Source: Microcosmobacter mediterraneus (GTDB lineage: Bacteria > Bacteroidota > Bacteroidia > Flavobacteriales > Flavobacteriaceae). Taken from it: 64,000 nucleotides of DNA. Made by a program: the position numbers and the translations under genes. Under the pieces are notes generated by a model. It was not told where the DNA came from. It did no database searches and saw only the letters and a list, made by a program, of their open reading frames with translations. Where the stretch lies: positions 1 through 64,000 of the forward strand of contig NZ_JAVRIA010000007.1 in NCBI RefSeq assembly GCF_031846265.1, read 5' to 3'. This document shows positions 43,243-51,943 of the stretch, piece after piece. Each line of letters starts with the position of its first letter. Positions within the stretch are counted from its first letter, which is position 1.

Positions 43243-43968
43243 CTATTCCGTTACTTTATTAATGTTTTCAGCTATTGTTTTATCTTCATTAGACACTTCT
43301 ATTTTGTTTTCCACTTTAACAGTTGTGTCTTTTGTTTTAGTTTCTTCATCTCCTCCTGTTAACATACCTCCAAAACTCATAAATCCAATTGCCATTAAAC
43401 CTGTGATAATAAATGTTATGCCTAAACCTCTTAGAGGTGCTGGTACGTTAGAGTATCTGATTTTCTCTCTAATTGCAGCGATAGCTAGTATAGCTAAAAA
43501 CCAACCAATTCCTGAAGCAATACCGTAATTTAATGCTAAACCAAATGTCGCAATTTCACGAGATTGCATAAATAAGGATCCTCCTAAAATGGCACAGTTA
43601 ACAGCAATCAGTGGTAAGAAAATACCAAGTGAATTGTATAACGAGGGTGAGAACTTCTCCACTACAATCTCTACCAATTGTACCATTGTTGCAATAGTTG
43701 CAATAAACATGATAAATGATAGGAAACTTAAATCGAAGTCAGCATATTCAGGGCCCAACCAAGTTAATGCACCAGGTTGTAAAATATATTGATCTAGTAA
43801 CCAGTTAAGAGGCACTGTAATTGCTAATACAAAAATCACTGCAGCTCCTAAACCTACAGCTGTACTAACTTTTTTAGATACTGCTAAGTAAGAACACATT
43901 CCAAGGAACGTGGCAAATACCATGTTATCTATAAAAATCGATTTGAAAAATAATTCTATATGTTCCAT
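43243..43968 (-). CDS. nqrE: Na+-translocating NADH:quinone reductase subunit E, with C-terminal extension
   Basis: NqrE is one of the paired inverted membrane subunits that hold an iron centre between them. It has six membrane helices (to about residue 200) with conserved CAILGG. At 241 residues it is about 40 longer than usual: the C-terminal part, starting after GGMLTG, is a charged tail (DEETKTKDTTVKVENKIE...). A 72-base spacer separates it from nqrD, unlike the other, nearly gapless junctions. Confidence 0.97.
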   Translation of the reverse strand: MEHIELFFKSIFIDNMVFATFLGMCSYLAVSKKVSTAVGLGAAVIFVLAITVPLNWLLDQYILQPGALTWLGPEYADFDLSFLSFIMFIATIATMVQLVEIVVEKFSPSLYNSLGIFLPLIAVNCAILGGSLFMQSREIATFGLALNYGIASGIGWFLAILAIAAIREKIRYSNVPAPLRGLGITFIITGLMAIGFMSFGGMLTGGDEETKTKDTTVKVENKIEVSNEDKTIAENINKVTE

Positions 43969-44040
43969 ATATTTTTAGTTTTCAGTCTTAGTCTAAGTTA
44001 CAGATTTTCACTGTTTACTGCGACTATAAACCGTATACTG
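43969..44040. repeat. CAGT-rich degenerate spacer between nqrD and nqrE
   Basis: 72 bases with irregularly spaced CAGT/ACTG units, e.g. minus-strand CAGTAAACAGTG and plus-strand CAGTCTTAGTCT. It resembles the CAGT-type tandem-like spacers I recall in other flavobacterial genomes. No hairpin or ORF. Confidence 0.5.
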
Positions 44041-44685
44041 TTAATCTTCTATTAATGCTTTATTTCTTGAACGTTGTACCCAAATTATAATACCAACTAC
44101 AATTAAGGCCATTGGTGACAATAACATAAAACCATTATTCTCATAACCTATACTGTACAATCCAGTTTTTTCAATTGGATCTCCTAAGACAGGAATTCCC
44201 AATAACGTACCTGATCCTAATAATTCTCTAAAGAATCCTACAATGATTAAGATTACACCATAACCTAAAGCATTACCAATTCCATCTAAGAATGAACGCC
44301 ATAATCCATTACCTAAGGCAAAGGCTTCAAAACGTCCCATAATAATACAGTTGGTAATAATTAATCCTACAAATACAGATAGTTCCTTACTTAGCTCGTA
44401 AGCAAAGGCTTTAAGTACTTGATCTACAATGATTACAAGTGCAGCAACAACAGTAAGCTGAACAATAATTCTAATTTTTGAAGGAATAATATTTCTAATT
44501 GCTGAGATTACGACATTACCAACTCCCATAACAAACAATACTGAAATTGCCATAACAATAGAAGCCTTTAATTGCGCTGTGATCGCTAATGCAGAACAAA
44601 TACCTAATACTTGAATTGTAATTGGGTTGTTATCCGCTAATGGATCTTTAATTAATGCTGCGTCTTTTTTTGAAAGTAAACCCAT
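44041..44685 (-). CDS. nqrD: Na+-translocating NADH:quinone reductase subunit D
   Basis: NqrD is a six-helix membrane subunit homologous to NqrE, forming the inverted pair that carries the intramembrane iron centre and Na+ path. The 214-residue protein shows LGICSALAIT and ITNCIIMGRFEAFAL (conserved NC motif around residue 113). It starts 2 bases after nqrC. Confidence 0.97.
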   Translation of the reverse strand: MGLLSKKDAALIKDPLADNNPITIQVLGICSALAITAQLKASIVMAISVLFVMGVGNVVISAIRNIIPSKIRIIVQLTVVAALVIIVDQVLKAFAYELSKELSVFVGLIITNCIIMGRFEAFALGNGLWRSFLDGIGNALGYGVILIIVGFFRELLGSGTLLGIPVLGDPIEKTGLYSIGYENNGFMLLSPMALIVVGIIIWVQRSRNKALIED

Positions 44686-44687
44686 AA

Positions 44688-45434
44688 TTAATTGTTTAGT
44701 GTTTTAAAGTAAGGCACATAAAGTGCTAAATCTTTTTTGATCATGGCTGCTACTCCATCTCCAGTTATGGTTGCACCAGCAATGGCATCAACCTCATGGT
44801 CTACCTTATCAATATTAGTTGGATCTGCATTACTTTTAGATACAGTAATACCTTTAAAGGCACCATCTTTCATAAGGTGTTCTCCAATAAAATCGTCCAT
44901 GAAGAAACGCTCTTTAATGTTAGCTCCTAATCCTGGTGTTTCTCCTTTATGATCAAAGTATGCACCTTGTATCACCATATTTTTATCTAAAGCAACATAA
45001 GCCCAAATGGCATCCCAAAGTCCTTTTCCTCTAATTGGTGCTATATAAAACTTCTCACCATCTTTTTTACCAACAAATAATGGCAATTGTCTTTCACCTC
45101 CATCTTTCGCCTTGGCTTGCTCTTTCTTTACATCTATTAAATAAGCATTATCATTTTCAACAGCATTAGTTCCATTGGTGATGACTAATTGCTTTTCTAT
45201 ATATTGATCAAATAATTCTGGAGCTTTTTCTGTAGATACAAAGTTTGCACTATTGCCCTCATTTTCATTCACTCCCATAGCATAGAGAATGTTTTGTTGT
45301 TTTTCTAGGCGTTCATTCTCAGTAATACGATCTTTTAAGGACGACGCTGTAAATGCTAACAACGTTCCTACTACAACTACCATTCCTATAGCAAATAGTA
45401 TGGTATATAAATTTGAATCTGTCTTGTTACTCAT
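44688..45434 (-). CDS. nqrC: Na+-translocating NADH:quinone reductase subunit C
   Basis: NqrC is a membrane-anchored periplasmic subunit with covalent FMN. The 248-residue protein has an N-terminal helix (about 10-30) and the flavinylation motif VDAIAGATITG near residue 220; the Thr of GAT takes the FMN from ApbE. KGLWDAIWAYVALD is the flavin-binding-domain signature. It lies between nqrB and nqrD, 2 bases from each. Confidence 0.97.
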   Translation of the reverse strand: MSNKTDSNLYTILFAIGMVVVVGTLLAFTASSLKDRITENERLEKQQNILYAMGVNENEGNSANFVSTEKAPELFDQYIEKQLVITNGTNAVENDNAYLIDVKKEQAKAKDGGERQLPLFVGKKDGEKFYIAPIRGKGLWDAIWAYVALDKNMVIQGAYFDHKGETPGLGANIKERFFMDDFIGEHLMKDGAFKGITVSKSNADPTNIDKVDHEVDAIAGATITGDGVAAMIKKDLALYVPYFKTLNN

Positions 45435-45436
45435 AA

Positions 45437-46645
45437 CTATGCTACTTTAGCTTTTAGACGTTTCATTCTCTTTTTAACATTACCTTGAACCACATAGTGG
45501 TCAATTGTTGGTGCAAAGACATTCATTAATAGAATGGCTAAGAACACACCTTCTGGATAGGCTGGATTAAACACACGAATCATAATTGATATAAAACCAA
45601 TTAAAAAACCATAGATCCATTTCCCTTTATTGGTTTGCGCTGCAGTAACTGGATCTGTTGCCATATAAACTGCACCGAAAAGTATACTACCAATGATAAG
45701 ATGTTGCCAAAACGGAACACTCATTAATCCATAAAATTTACTTGTTTCACCAATCCAACCTGCATCTACAACACCATTGAAGATTAATCCCATTGCTAAG
45801 GCTCCAACTACAGTACTTAGCATAATTCTCCAGCTTCCTATTTTGGTAAATATTAAGAATAAGGCTCCTATGATAATTAAAAATTTAGACGTTTCTCCCA
45901 CAGATCCAGGAATTATTCCCCAAAACATATCCCAATAATCTATTCCAGCTAACTCAGTATTTTGAGCATAGGCTCCAAGAATTGTTTCTCCTGAAATGGC
46001 ATCTGGAGTACCAGCTCGTTCAACAGCACCATGAACCCAAACTTTATCTCCTGACATCCATGTAGGATAAGCAAAAAATAAAAATGCACGAATCGTTAAT
46101 GCTGGATTAAGAATATTCATTCCTGTTCCACCAAAAACTTCTTTTCCGATGACTACTCCAAAGATCACAGCTACAGCTAACATCCAAAGCGGAATATCAA
46201 CTGGTACAATCAAAGGTACAAGCATTCCAGTTACTAAGTAACCTTCTTCAACTTCATGTCCTTTTATTATAGCGAAAACAAATTCTACTGCTAAACCAAC
46301 ACCATAAGACACGATTACTAAAGGTAGCACTTTCCATAATCCAATAACTAAATTATCCCAAGCCCAAAACGATGCTCCTAAAAATCCATTTGCAGATTCT
46401 ATTTCACCAAGAGCAAGATAATGTTGGTAACCAGCGTTGTACATACCAAAGATTAAACATGGTACTAATGCCATGATAACCGTATTCATGGTTCGCTTTA
46501 AATCATCAACCACCTTAATATGAGTACCATTATGAGTGGTCTCATTTGGCATATATAAGAATGTAAAAAGTGCATTAAATCCTGGCAACCACTTTTTATC
46601 TTTATTCTTAACCTTAAAATTGTGTAAATTTTGTTTTAAACCCAT
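45437..46645 (-). CDS. nqrB: Na+-translocating NADH:quinone reductase subunit B
   Basis: NqrB is the large 402-residue membrane subunit with covalent FMN and riboflavin, central to Na+ transport. About ten membrane helices are visible, with GVVIGKEVFGGTGMNILNPAL (quinone/flavin region) and GAVYMATDPVTAAQT. The expected flavinylation motif DxxSGAT appears as DAISGET (near residue 218-224): the Thr is kept but the preceding Ala is Glu. It overlaps nqrA by 1 base. Confidence 0.97.
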   Translation of the reverse strand: MGLKQNLHNFKVKNKDKKWLPGFNALFTFLYMPNETTHNGTHIKVVDDLKRTMNTVIMALVPCLIFGMYNAGYQHYLALGEIESANGFLGASFWAWDNLVIGLWKVLPLVIVSYGVGLAVEFVFAIIKGHEVEEGYLVTGMLVPLIVPVDIPLWMLAVAVIFGVVIGKEVFGGTGMNILNPALTIRAFLFFAYPTWMSGDKVWVHGAVERAGTPDAISGETILGAYAQNTELAGIDYWDMFWGIIPGSVGETSKFLIIIGALFLIFTKIGSWRIMLSTVVGALAMGLIFNGVVDAGWIGETSKFYGLMSVPFWQHLIIGSILFGAVYMATDPVTAAQTNKGKWIYGFLIGFISIMIRVFNPAYPEGVFLAILLMNVFAPTIDHYVVQGNVKKRMKRLKAKVA

Positions 46646-47997
46646 TATCCTATCTCTTTAAGCATTAAGTCTAATCCTTCTCTTATTATTTTTTGATGTG
46701 GCTGTTTAGACACACAAACAAATTCTGTTAACGCAAAATCCTCAGGAGCAACTTCATACATTCCTAAAGCTTCCATTTCATCTAAATCTTTATACATACA
46801 TGCTTTTAAAATTTGCATAGGATAAATATCTAGCGGAAATACTTCTTCATAAGTTCCTGTCGTTACAAAAGCTCTATGTTCGCCATTTGTATTGGTATTT
46901 AAATCGTATTTTTTCTTTGGGTTTAACCAAGAAAATGTTAACGCTCTAGATGTAGAAATCTTATTAAAAACAGGTTTATTCCAACCAAAGAATTCGTAAT
47001 CATCACCTTCTGGAATGATTGTAATAATATTGTTGTAATAATCTAAATAACCATCTGGTTTTATTTGCTTACCAGTTAATACATTTCCAGATATTATACG
47101 AGCGTTAGCATCTTTATCTACACCATTATCGTAAATCATTGTAGCAACTTCAGCTCCTATTTTAGTTCTAAAATATCGTGGCTTTTTAACTTCAGAACCT
47201 GCTAAGGCAATAACACGCTCTGCATTAAATTTCCCTGTAGTTATAAGCTCTCCTATAATGACTAGATCTTGTGCATTAACAGTCCAAACTGTTTCACCTT
47301 TATTAACAGGTTCTATTTTATTGATTAATGTACCAACATTACCTGATGGATGAGGACCAGACACCTTGTGTGTTACAGCGTCTGATAATCCTGCTAATAA
47401 CGAGTTTGATGATCCAACACCTACATGAACTTTTCCTTCTGTAAGTTTTGAAAGAGCAGTAACTGCAGCTTGTAATTCAGCTTCTTTACCTTGAAGCGTA
47501 AAATCTAAATCTGCTGCTAAAGGAGCAGTTGCATAACCAGAAATGAAAATAGCTTTAGGTGTATTTTCAGGGTTAGCAACAACATCATAAGGTCTTTGTT
47601 TTACAAATGGCCAACATCCAGATACTAATAACCTAGATTTTATGTCTTCTGAAGATGCAGAAGTTAAATCTAGCTTATCATGATCTAAATATGTTTGCTC
47701 CTTATCTGCTTGAATTTTAATCTCTAAAATTCGACGTTTTTCTCCACGAGAAATTTCAATAATTTCACCTGAAACAGGCGAAACAAATTTTATACTTTCG
47801 TTATTCTTATCATAAAAAACAGTTTCTCCTGCTTTTACTTTAGAACCTACCTTAGTAACCAATTTTGGAATAATACTGTGGAAATCTTCTGGTCTGATAG
47901 CGTAGTAGTTGCTAATAATAGCATTTTCGATAGACTTTTCAGCCTCGCCTACAAGATTAATATTCAGACCTTTTCTTATTCGAATGTCGTTTGACAT
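46645..47997 (-). CDS. nqrA: Na+-translocating NADH:quinone reductase subunit A
   Basis: NqrA is the cytoplasmic subunit that stabilises the complex and helps close the quinone site. The 450-residue protein starts with the family-typical IRKGLNINLVGEAEK and has GVGSSNSLLAGLSDAV, AERVIALAGSEVKKPRYFRTKIG and DIYPMQILKACMYKDLDEMEALGMYEV. It is the first gene of the operon, with a TAAATTTG promoter box 38 bases upstream. Confidence 0.97.
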   Translation of the reverse strand: MSNDIRIRKGLNINLVGEAEKSIENAIISNYYAIRPEDFHSIIPKLVTKVGSKVKAGETVFYDKNNESIKFVSPVSGEIIEISRGEKRRILEIKIQADKEQTYLDHDKLDLTSASSEDIKSRLLVSGCWPFVKQRPYDVVANPENTPKAIFISGYATAPLAADLDFTLQGKEAELQAAVTALSKLTEGKVHVGVGSSNSLLAGLSDAVTHKVSGPHPSGNVGTLINKIEPVNKGETVWTVNAQDLVIIGELITTGKFNAERVIALAGSEVKKPRYFRTKIGAEVATMIYDNGVDKDANARIISGNVLTGKQIKPDGYLDYYNNIITIIPEGDDYEFFGWNKPVFNKISTSRALTFSWLNPKKKYDLNTNTNGEHRAFVTTGTYEEVFPLDIYPMQILKACMYKDLDEMEALGMYEVAPEDFALTEFVCVSKQPHQKIIREGLDLMLKEIG

Positions 47998-48034
47998 ATA
48001 TAAATGATTGTAGTTTATTATCTAAAAATCCGTG

Positions 48035-48042
48035 CAAATTTA
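48035..48042 (-). promoter_or_regulatory. Putative -7 promoter box of the nqr operon
   Basis: The minus strand reads TAAATTTG at 48042-48035, matching TAnnTTTG. A TTTG lies 23 bases further upstream (48069-48066), somewhat beyond the usual 19-base spacing. Confidence 0.55.
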
Positions 48043-48136
48043 CGAATTAATGCTTAAATAAAATCCAAATTAAAACCTCTTTTTTATTTATAACCACTAT
48101 AAATAAGTTAAATAGTTTAGCCGTTACCTAATTGAC

Positions 48137-48144
48137 TATCTTTG
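48137..48144 (+). promoter_or_regulatory. Putative -7 promoter box of the DUF5103 gene
   Basis: TATCTTTG matches TAnnTTTG, about 70 bases before the ATG at 48215. Confidence 0.45.
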
Positions 48145-48214
48145 TGATTAGCTATTTTTAAGTAAAATATTAAGGCATAGAATTTGTTTATCTTTATAAC
48201 AAGATTAAATCACA

Positions 48215-49465
48215 ATGAAAAACAAAACACTCTCGTTACTTTTCTGTTTACTACTAATTACAACTGTTTTTTCCCAAGTAAAAGAAGTAAATCCGCCAGA
48301 CTTTATTAAAACCATTACGTTTTCTGGAGGTACGCAGCAAGCTCAGCTTCCTGTTATTCGTTTAGGTTCTGCTTTAACTTTAGAGTTTGATGCGTTAAAT
48401 GGTGATGAAGAGGACTTTTACTATGTCATTGAACATTATAATTTTGATTGGACTAAATCTGTACTCATGAAAGGTGAATATCTCAGAGGCACAGACAATC
48501 AGCGTATTTTTAATTACGAAAATTCATTTAACACTTTTCAGCTTTATTCGCATTATAGATTACGTATACCAAATGAACAAACAAGAGGCTTATTAAAAAG
48601 CGGTAATTATCTGGTTTCCATATACGATGACTATGATGAGCTTGTATTCTCAAGAAAATTTATGATTTATGAAGATATAGTTAATGTTGGTGTTGCTGTA
48701 AAACGATATAGAGATGTAAAGTATATTAATGAAATGCAATCTATTGATCTAAGAATAGCAACCAATAGTATTAATTTCTTTAATCCTATGGATAATATTA
48801 AAACTATGATTATCCAAAATAACAATCTAAATACTGCTATAACTGATCTTAAGCCACAATATGTTTTGGGCAACGAACTTATTTACAGGTACGTTAAAGA
48901 GTCTGGATTTTTTGGTGGTAATGAATTCTGGTTTTTTGAAAACAAAGATATAAGAGCAGCTAATGTTGGTGTACAGTTTATAGATTTAAAAGATATTTAT
49001 CATAATTATCTTTTTACCAGTTTTGTTAGAAAAGATAGGCCTTACACTTATAATCCTGATATTAATGGAAATTTTTTAGTTAATGTTATAGATAGGCAAA
49101 ATACTGATATTGAAGCAGATTATGCTGTAATTCATTTCTCTTTAGATTTTCCTAATCTAGAACCTGGTAAAAAAATACATGTCTATGGCAATTTCAATAA
49201 TTATGCTATTGAGGATATGACAGAGTTATTTTACAATCAAGAAAGCGGATTGTATGAATGCAATTTTAGATTAAAACAAGGATTTTACAACTATAAATAT
49301 GTAGTTGTTAATGAAGATGGCTCCATAGATGAAGGTGCTATTAGTGGAAATTTCTGGCAAACAGAAAATAATTACAAAGCACTAGTATATTACAGAGATG
49401 TTGGTGCTCGTTTTGATCGATTAATTGGTTTTGGAGAAGGAAGTTCTGTAAATATTTCTAATTAA
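48215..49465 (+). CDS. DUF5103 secreted protein
   Basis: This 416-residue protein has a signal peptide (MKNKTLSLLFCLLLITTVFSQ) and matches DUF5103: PPDFIKTITFSGGTQQAQLPVIRLG, YYVIEHYNFDWTKS, QLYSHYRLRIPNE, GNYLVSIYDD. Its C-terminal part (about 310-390) looks like an immunoglobulin/CBM48-type module (HVYGNFNNYAIEDM, GFYNYKYVV). It is periplasmic or outer-membrane associated; function unknown. It is divergent from nqrA and convergent with the cysteine dioxygenase gene. Confidence 0.85.
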   Translation: MKNKTLSLLFCLLLITTVFSQVKEVNPPDFIKTITFSGGTQQAQLPVIRLGSALTLEFDALNGDEEDFYYVIEHYNFDWTKSVLMKGEYLRGTDNQRIFNYENSFNTFQLYSHYRLRIPNEQTRGLLKSGNYLVSIYDDYDELVFSRKFMIYEDIVNVGVAVKRYRDVKYINEMQSIDLRIATNSINFFNPMDNIKTMIIQNNNLNTAITDLKPQYVLGNELIYRYVKESGFFGGNEFWFFENKDIRAANVGVQFIDLKDIYHNYLFTSFVRKDRPYTYNPDINGNFLVNVIDRQNTDIEADYAVIHFSLDFPNLEPGKKIHVYGNFNNYAIEDMTELFYNQESGLYECNFRLKQGFYNYKYVVVNEDGSIDEGAISGNFWQTENNYKALVYYRDVGARFDRLIGFGEGSSVNISN

Positions 49466-49479
49466 AAACTCTTATAAAA

Positions 49480-50028
49480 TTATTCTATTTTGGAGTCGTA
49501 TTGTAAAGACTTCGTCATAAATTGCTTAGTGTCTTCACAATAAAAATCACAGCTATCGATAGGTTTAGCATATAAATGTAAACTCATTACTCTTTTATCT
49601 GAGTTATTTATTAGTCTATGTATACCGAGCTTATCATTCATGTAAGAAATATTTCCTTCGGCAAGTGTTTCACATTGTATTAATTTCAAAGCACCATTTT
49701 CGTCAATAAAATGTTGCTCTTCAATTTCACCATTACAAATACCCAACCAACACTCTTCGCCTCCATGATTATGAATTGAGGTTTGTTGATTTGGTTCCCA
49801 ACAAATCAAAATAAGTTCTAAATTTTCATCTCTATATAAGCAATTTCTGGTATACTTTTTATTGGACCAAGATGCATACTTAGACAGTAGTTCTGTATTT
49901 AAGCAAGCTTTTCTTAAAAGCTCTGAATACTCTTTACGATGAGCAGAAGCAACTGCCAGAATGAGATCTTTATTTGTAAGTAAACTATTCAAAAGACGAC
50001 TAAGTTTAGGTTTGTAAAATAAGCGCAA
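49480..50028 (-). CDS. Cysteine dioxygenase type I
   Basis: This enzyme oxidises L-cysteine to cysteine sulfinate. The 182-residue cupin has the iron ligands H86 and H88 in HNHGGEECW and H137 in GIHRL; R61 (YTRN) matches the substrate-carboxylate Arg, and C93 and Y153 occupy the positions of the Cys-Tyr crosslink of mammalian enzymes, which most bacterial homologues lack. No ATG is near the start; TTG 50028 or a TTG 12 codons later are candidates. It is divergent from the decarboxylase gene that would use its product. Confidence 0.9.
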   Translation of the reverse strand: MRLFYKPKLSRLLNSLLTNKDLILAVASAHRKEYSELLRKACLNTELLSKYASWSNKKYTRNCLYRDENLELILICWEPNQQTSIHNHGGEECWLGICNGEIEEQHFIDENGALKLIQCETLAEGNISYMNDKLGIHRLINNSDKRVMSLHLYAKPIDSCDFYCEDTKQFMTKSLQYDSKIE

Positions 50029-50096
50029 AATTACTTAGATTTCTAGTTTTATAACAATATTTTTACATTTTCCATAAACAGAAACCCAGAATCTGG

Positions 50097-51461
50097 ATGA
50101 TTAAGGACTTAAAATTATTTCAGGAATTAGCAGAATTACTTTTAGAAGAAGAACAAAATAATCCTGTGGCTAAACCTATAGCTACAGATTTGCTTTATCA
50201 TAAATTAGATTTAAGTTTAAATGATAAAGGTATCGTTGATGAAGAGCTAAAAGATGTACTGTCATCAATTATTAGGACTACACCAAAAACAGCCTCTAAA
50301 CTTTTTTTTAATCAATTATTTGGTGGCAGAATAGGAAAAGCTGCCTTAGGAGATTTATTAGCAGTATTATTAAATAATAGTATGTATACTTATAAGGTTG
50401 CTGGTCCTCAGGTAGGCATTGAAAAAGTAATTCTTAAAGAAATAAGTGCGCGTATAAACTACGGAAATAATAGTGATGGAACATTTGCATCAGGTGGATC
50501 TATGACCAATTATATAGCTATGCTGATGGCAAGAGATAGATTTGACCCTTCTATTAGAACTGAAGGTTACACAAAAAAACTCGTGGCTTACACCTCTGAA
50601 TCATCACATTATTCCATTGAAAAAAATGCTTCTTTTTTAGGAATTGGCAGACATCAGATTAGAAAAATAGCCTCAGATAATTACGGAAAAATGATTCCGG
50701 AAAAGCTTCAAAAATGTATAGCAGATGATCTAAATAAAGGTTATCACCCATTTTTTGTTAATGCTACTGCAGGTACAACAGTGCTTGGTGCTTTTGATGA
50801 TATTTATGCATTAAGTCAGGTTTGTAATAAAAATGATATTTGGCTTCATGTTGATGGTGCATATTGTGGATCTGTAATATTCAGTAACAACTACAAACAC
50901 CTTATTAATGGTATTGAATTTTCAGATTCCTTTAGCGTTAATGCTCATAAAATGCTTGGAACACCATTAACCTCATCCATAATTTTAACTAAAGATAAAA
51001 AGCACTTACATGACTCACTATCTAACGATGCTGATTATTTGTACCAAACAGATGGTGACGATTTTAACTTAGGTAAAACATCATTGCAATGTGGTAGAAG
51101 AAACAACGCCTTAAAATTATGGACGCTTTGGAAATCTGTTGGTCACAAAGGGTTAGAGAAAATAGTAGATAAACAGTTTTATTTAGCTAAAATAGCAAGA
51201 GAATATATCAAATCTAATGAGTCCTACAAGCTTTATAGTTTTGATGACTCTATTTCTGTATGTTTTAATTACAAAGATATACCTGCTAAATTATTGTGTA
51301 CTGAGCTTTATGAAAATTCTGAACTCATGGTAGGTTTTGGACAGTTTAAAGGTCAGGAATTTGTTAGATTAGTAACTATTAATTCTACTTTACAAGAAGA
51401 GGATATTAAAAACTTCTTTAGCACATTAGAACGTTATGTTCGCCATAAAATATTGAAATAG
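50097..51461 (+). CDS. PLP-dependent group II decarboxylase (cysteine sulfinate / glutamate / aspartate type)
   Basis: This 454-residue enzyme removes a carboxyl group from an acidic amino acid. The PLP Lys285 is in SVNAHKMLGTPL, close to animal GAD/CSAD sequences (NPHK); H171 stacks on PLP and D253 (HVDGAYC) is the conserved Asp; ATAGTTVLGAFDDI is also typical. Substrate is undetermined from sequence, but the divergent cysteine dioxygenase gene (68 bases between starts) favours cysteine sulfinate, giving hypotaurine. Confidence 0.92.
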   Translation: MIKDLKLFQELAELLLEEEQNNPVAKPIATDLLYHKLDLSLNDKGIVDEELKDVLSSIIRTTPKTASKLFFNQLFGGRIGKAALGDLLAVLLNNSMYTYKVAGPQVGIEKVILKEISARINYGNNSDGTFASGGSMTNYIAMLMARDRFDPSIRTEGYTKKLVAYTSESSHYSIEKNASFLGIGRHQIRKIASDNYGKMIPEKLQKCIADDLNKGYHPFFVNATAGTTVLGAFDDIYALSQVCNKNDIWLHVDGAYCGSVIFSNNYKHLINGIEFSDSFSVNAHKMLGTPLTSSIILTKDKKHLHDSLSNDADYLYQTDGDDFNLGKTSLQCGRRNNALKLWTLWKSVGHKGLEKIVDKQFYLAKIAREYIKSNESYKLYSFDDSISVCFNYKDIPAKLLCTELYENSELMVGFGQFKGQEFVRLVTINSTLQEEDIKNFFSTLERYVRHKILK

Positions 51462-51556
51462 CGAGCAGTTAATGTTAAAAATTCCTACAATCATCTAAAA
51501 TATTGAAATATCTATTCTAAAATACCTTATTTTAGCGTACTTATTTAATTTCGTGC

Positions 51557-51943
51557 ATGGTACAACAAGTTACAAGCGGCATTAAAATTTCCGTAGAAAC
51601 ATCCTTTGAAGGTACTTTTTATAAAAATTATAAAGTACACTTTGCCTTTGGATATAAAGTAACTATTGAAAACCAAAGCAAGCATGCCGTGCAGCTTAAC
51701 TCTAGATATTGGAAAGTCCTAGATGCATTAAATAATACCGAAATTATTGAAGGCGAAGGTGTTATTGGCAAAAAACCTGTGTTAAAACCTGGAGAATCGC
51801 ATACATACAACTCTGGTTGCTTATTAACCTCTCCTTTTGGAGCTATGCAAGGTCATTATAACATGGTCAACTTTTCTAACACAAAGAAATTTAAGGTTAT
51901 TATCCCTTCATTTAAGCTAAGCGCGCCTTTTGCACTTAATTAA
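51557..51943 (+). CDS. apaG: ApaG protein
   Basis: This 128-residue ApaG/F-box-associated-type beta-sandwich has VQQVTSGIKISVETSFEG at the start, VTIENQSKHAVQLNSRYWKV and GVIGKKPVLKPGESHTYNSGC in the middle. In enterobacteria apaG has been linked to Co2+ resistance and Mg2+ efflux, but its biochemical role is unclear. It overlaps the convergent DUF6695 gene by 8 bases. Confidence 0.95.
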   Translation: MVQQVTSGIKISVETSFEGTFYKNYKVHFAFGYKVTIENQSKHAVQLNSRYWKVLDALNNTEIIEGEGVIGKKPVLKPGESHTYNSGCLLTSPFGAMQGHYNMVNFSNTKKFKVIIPSFKLSAPFALN

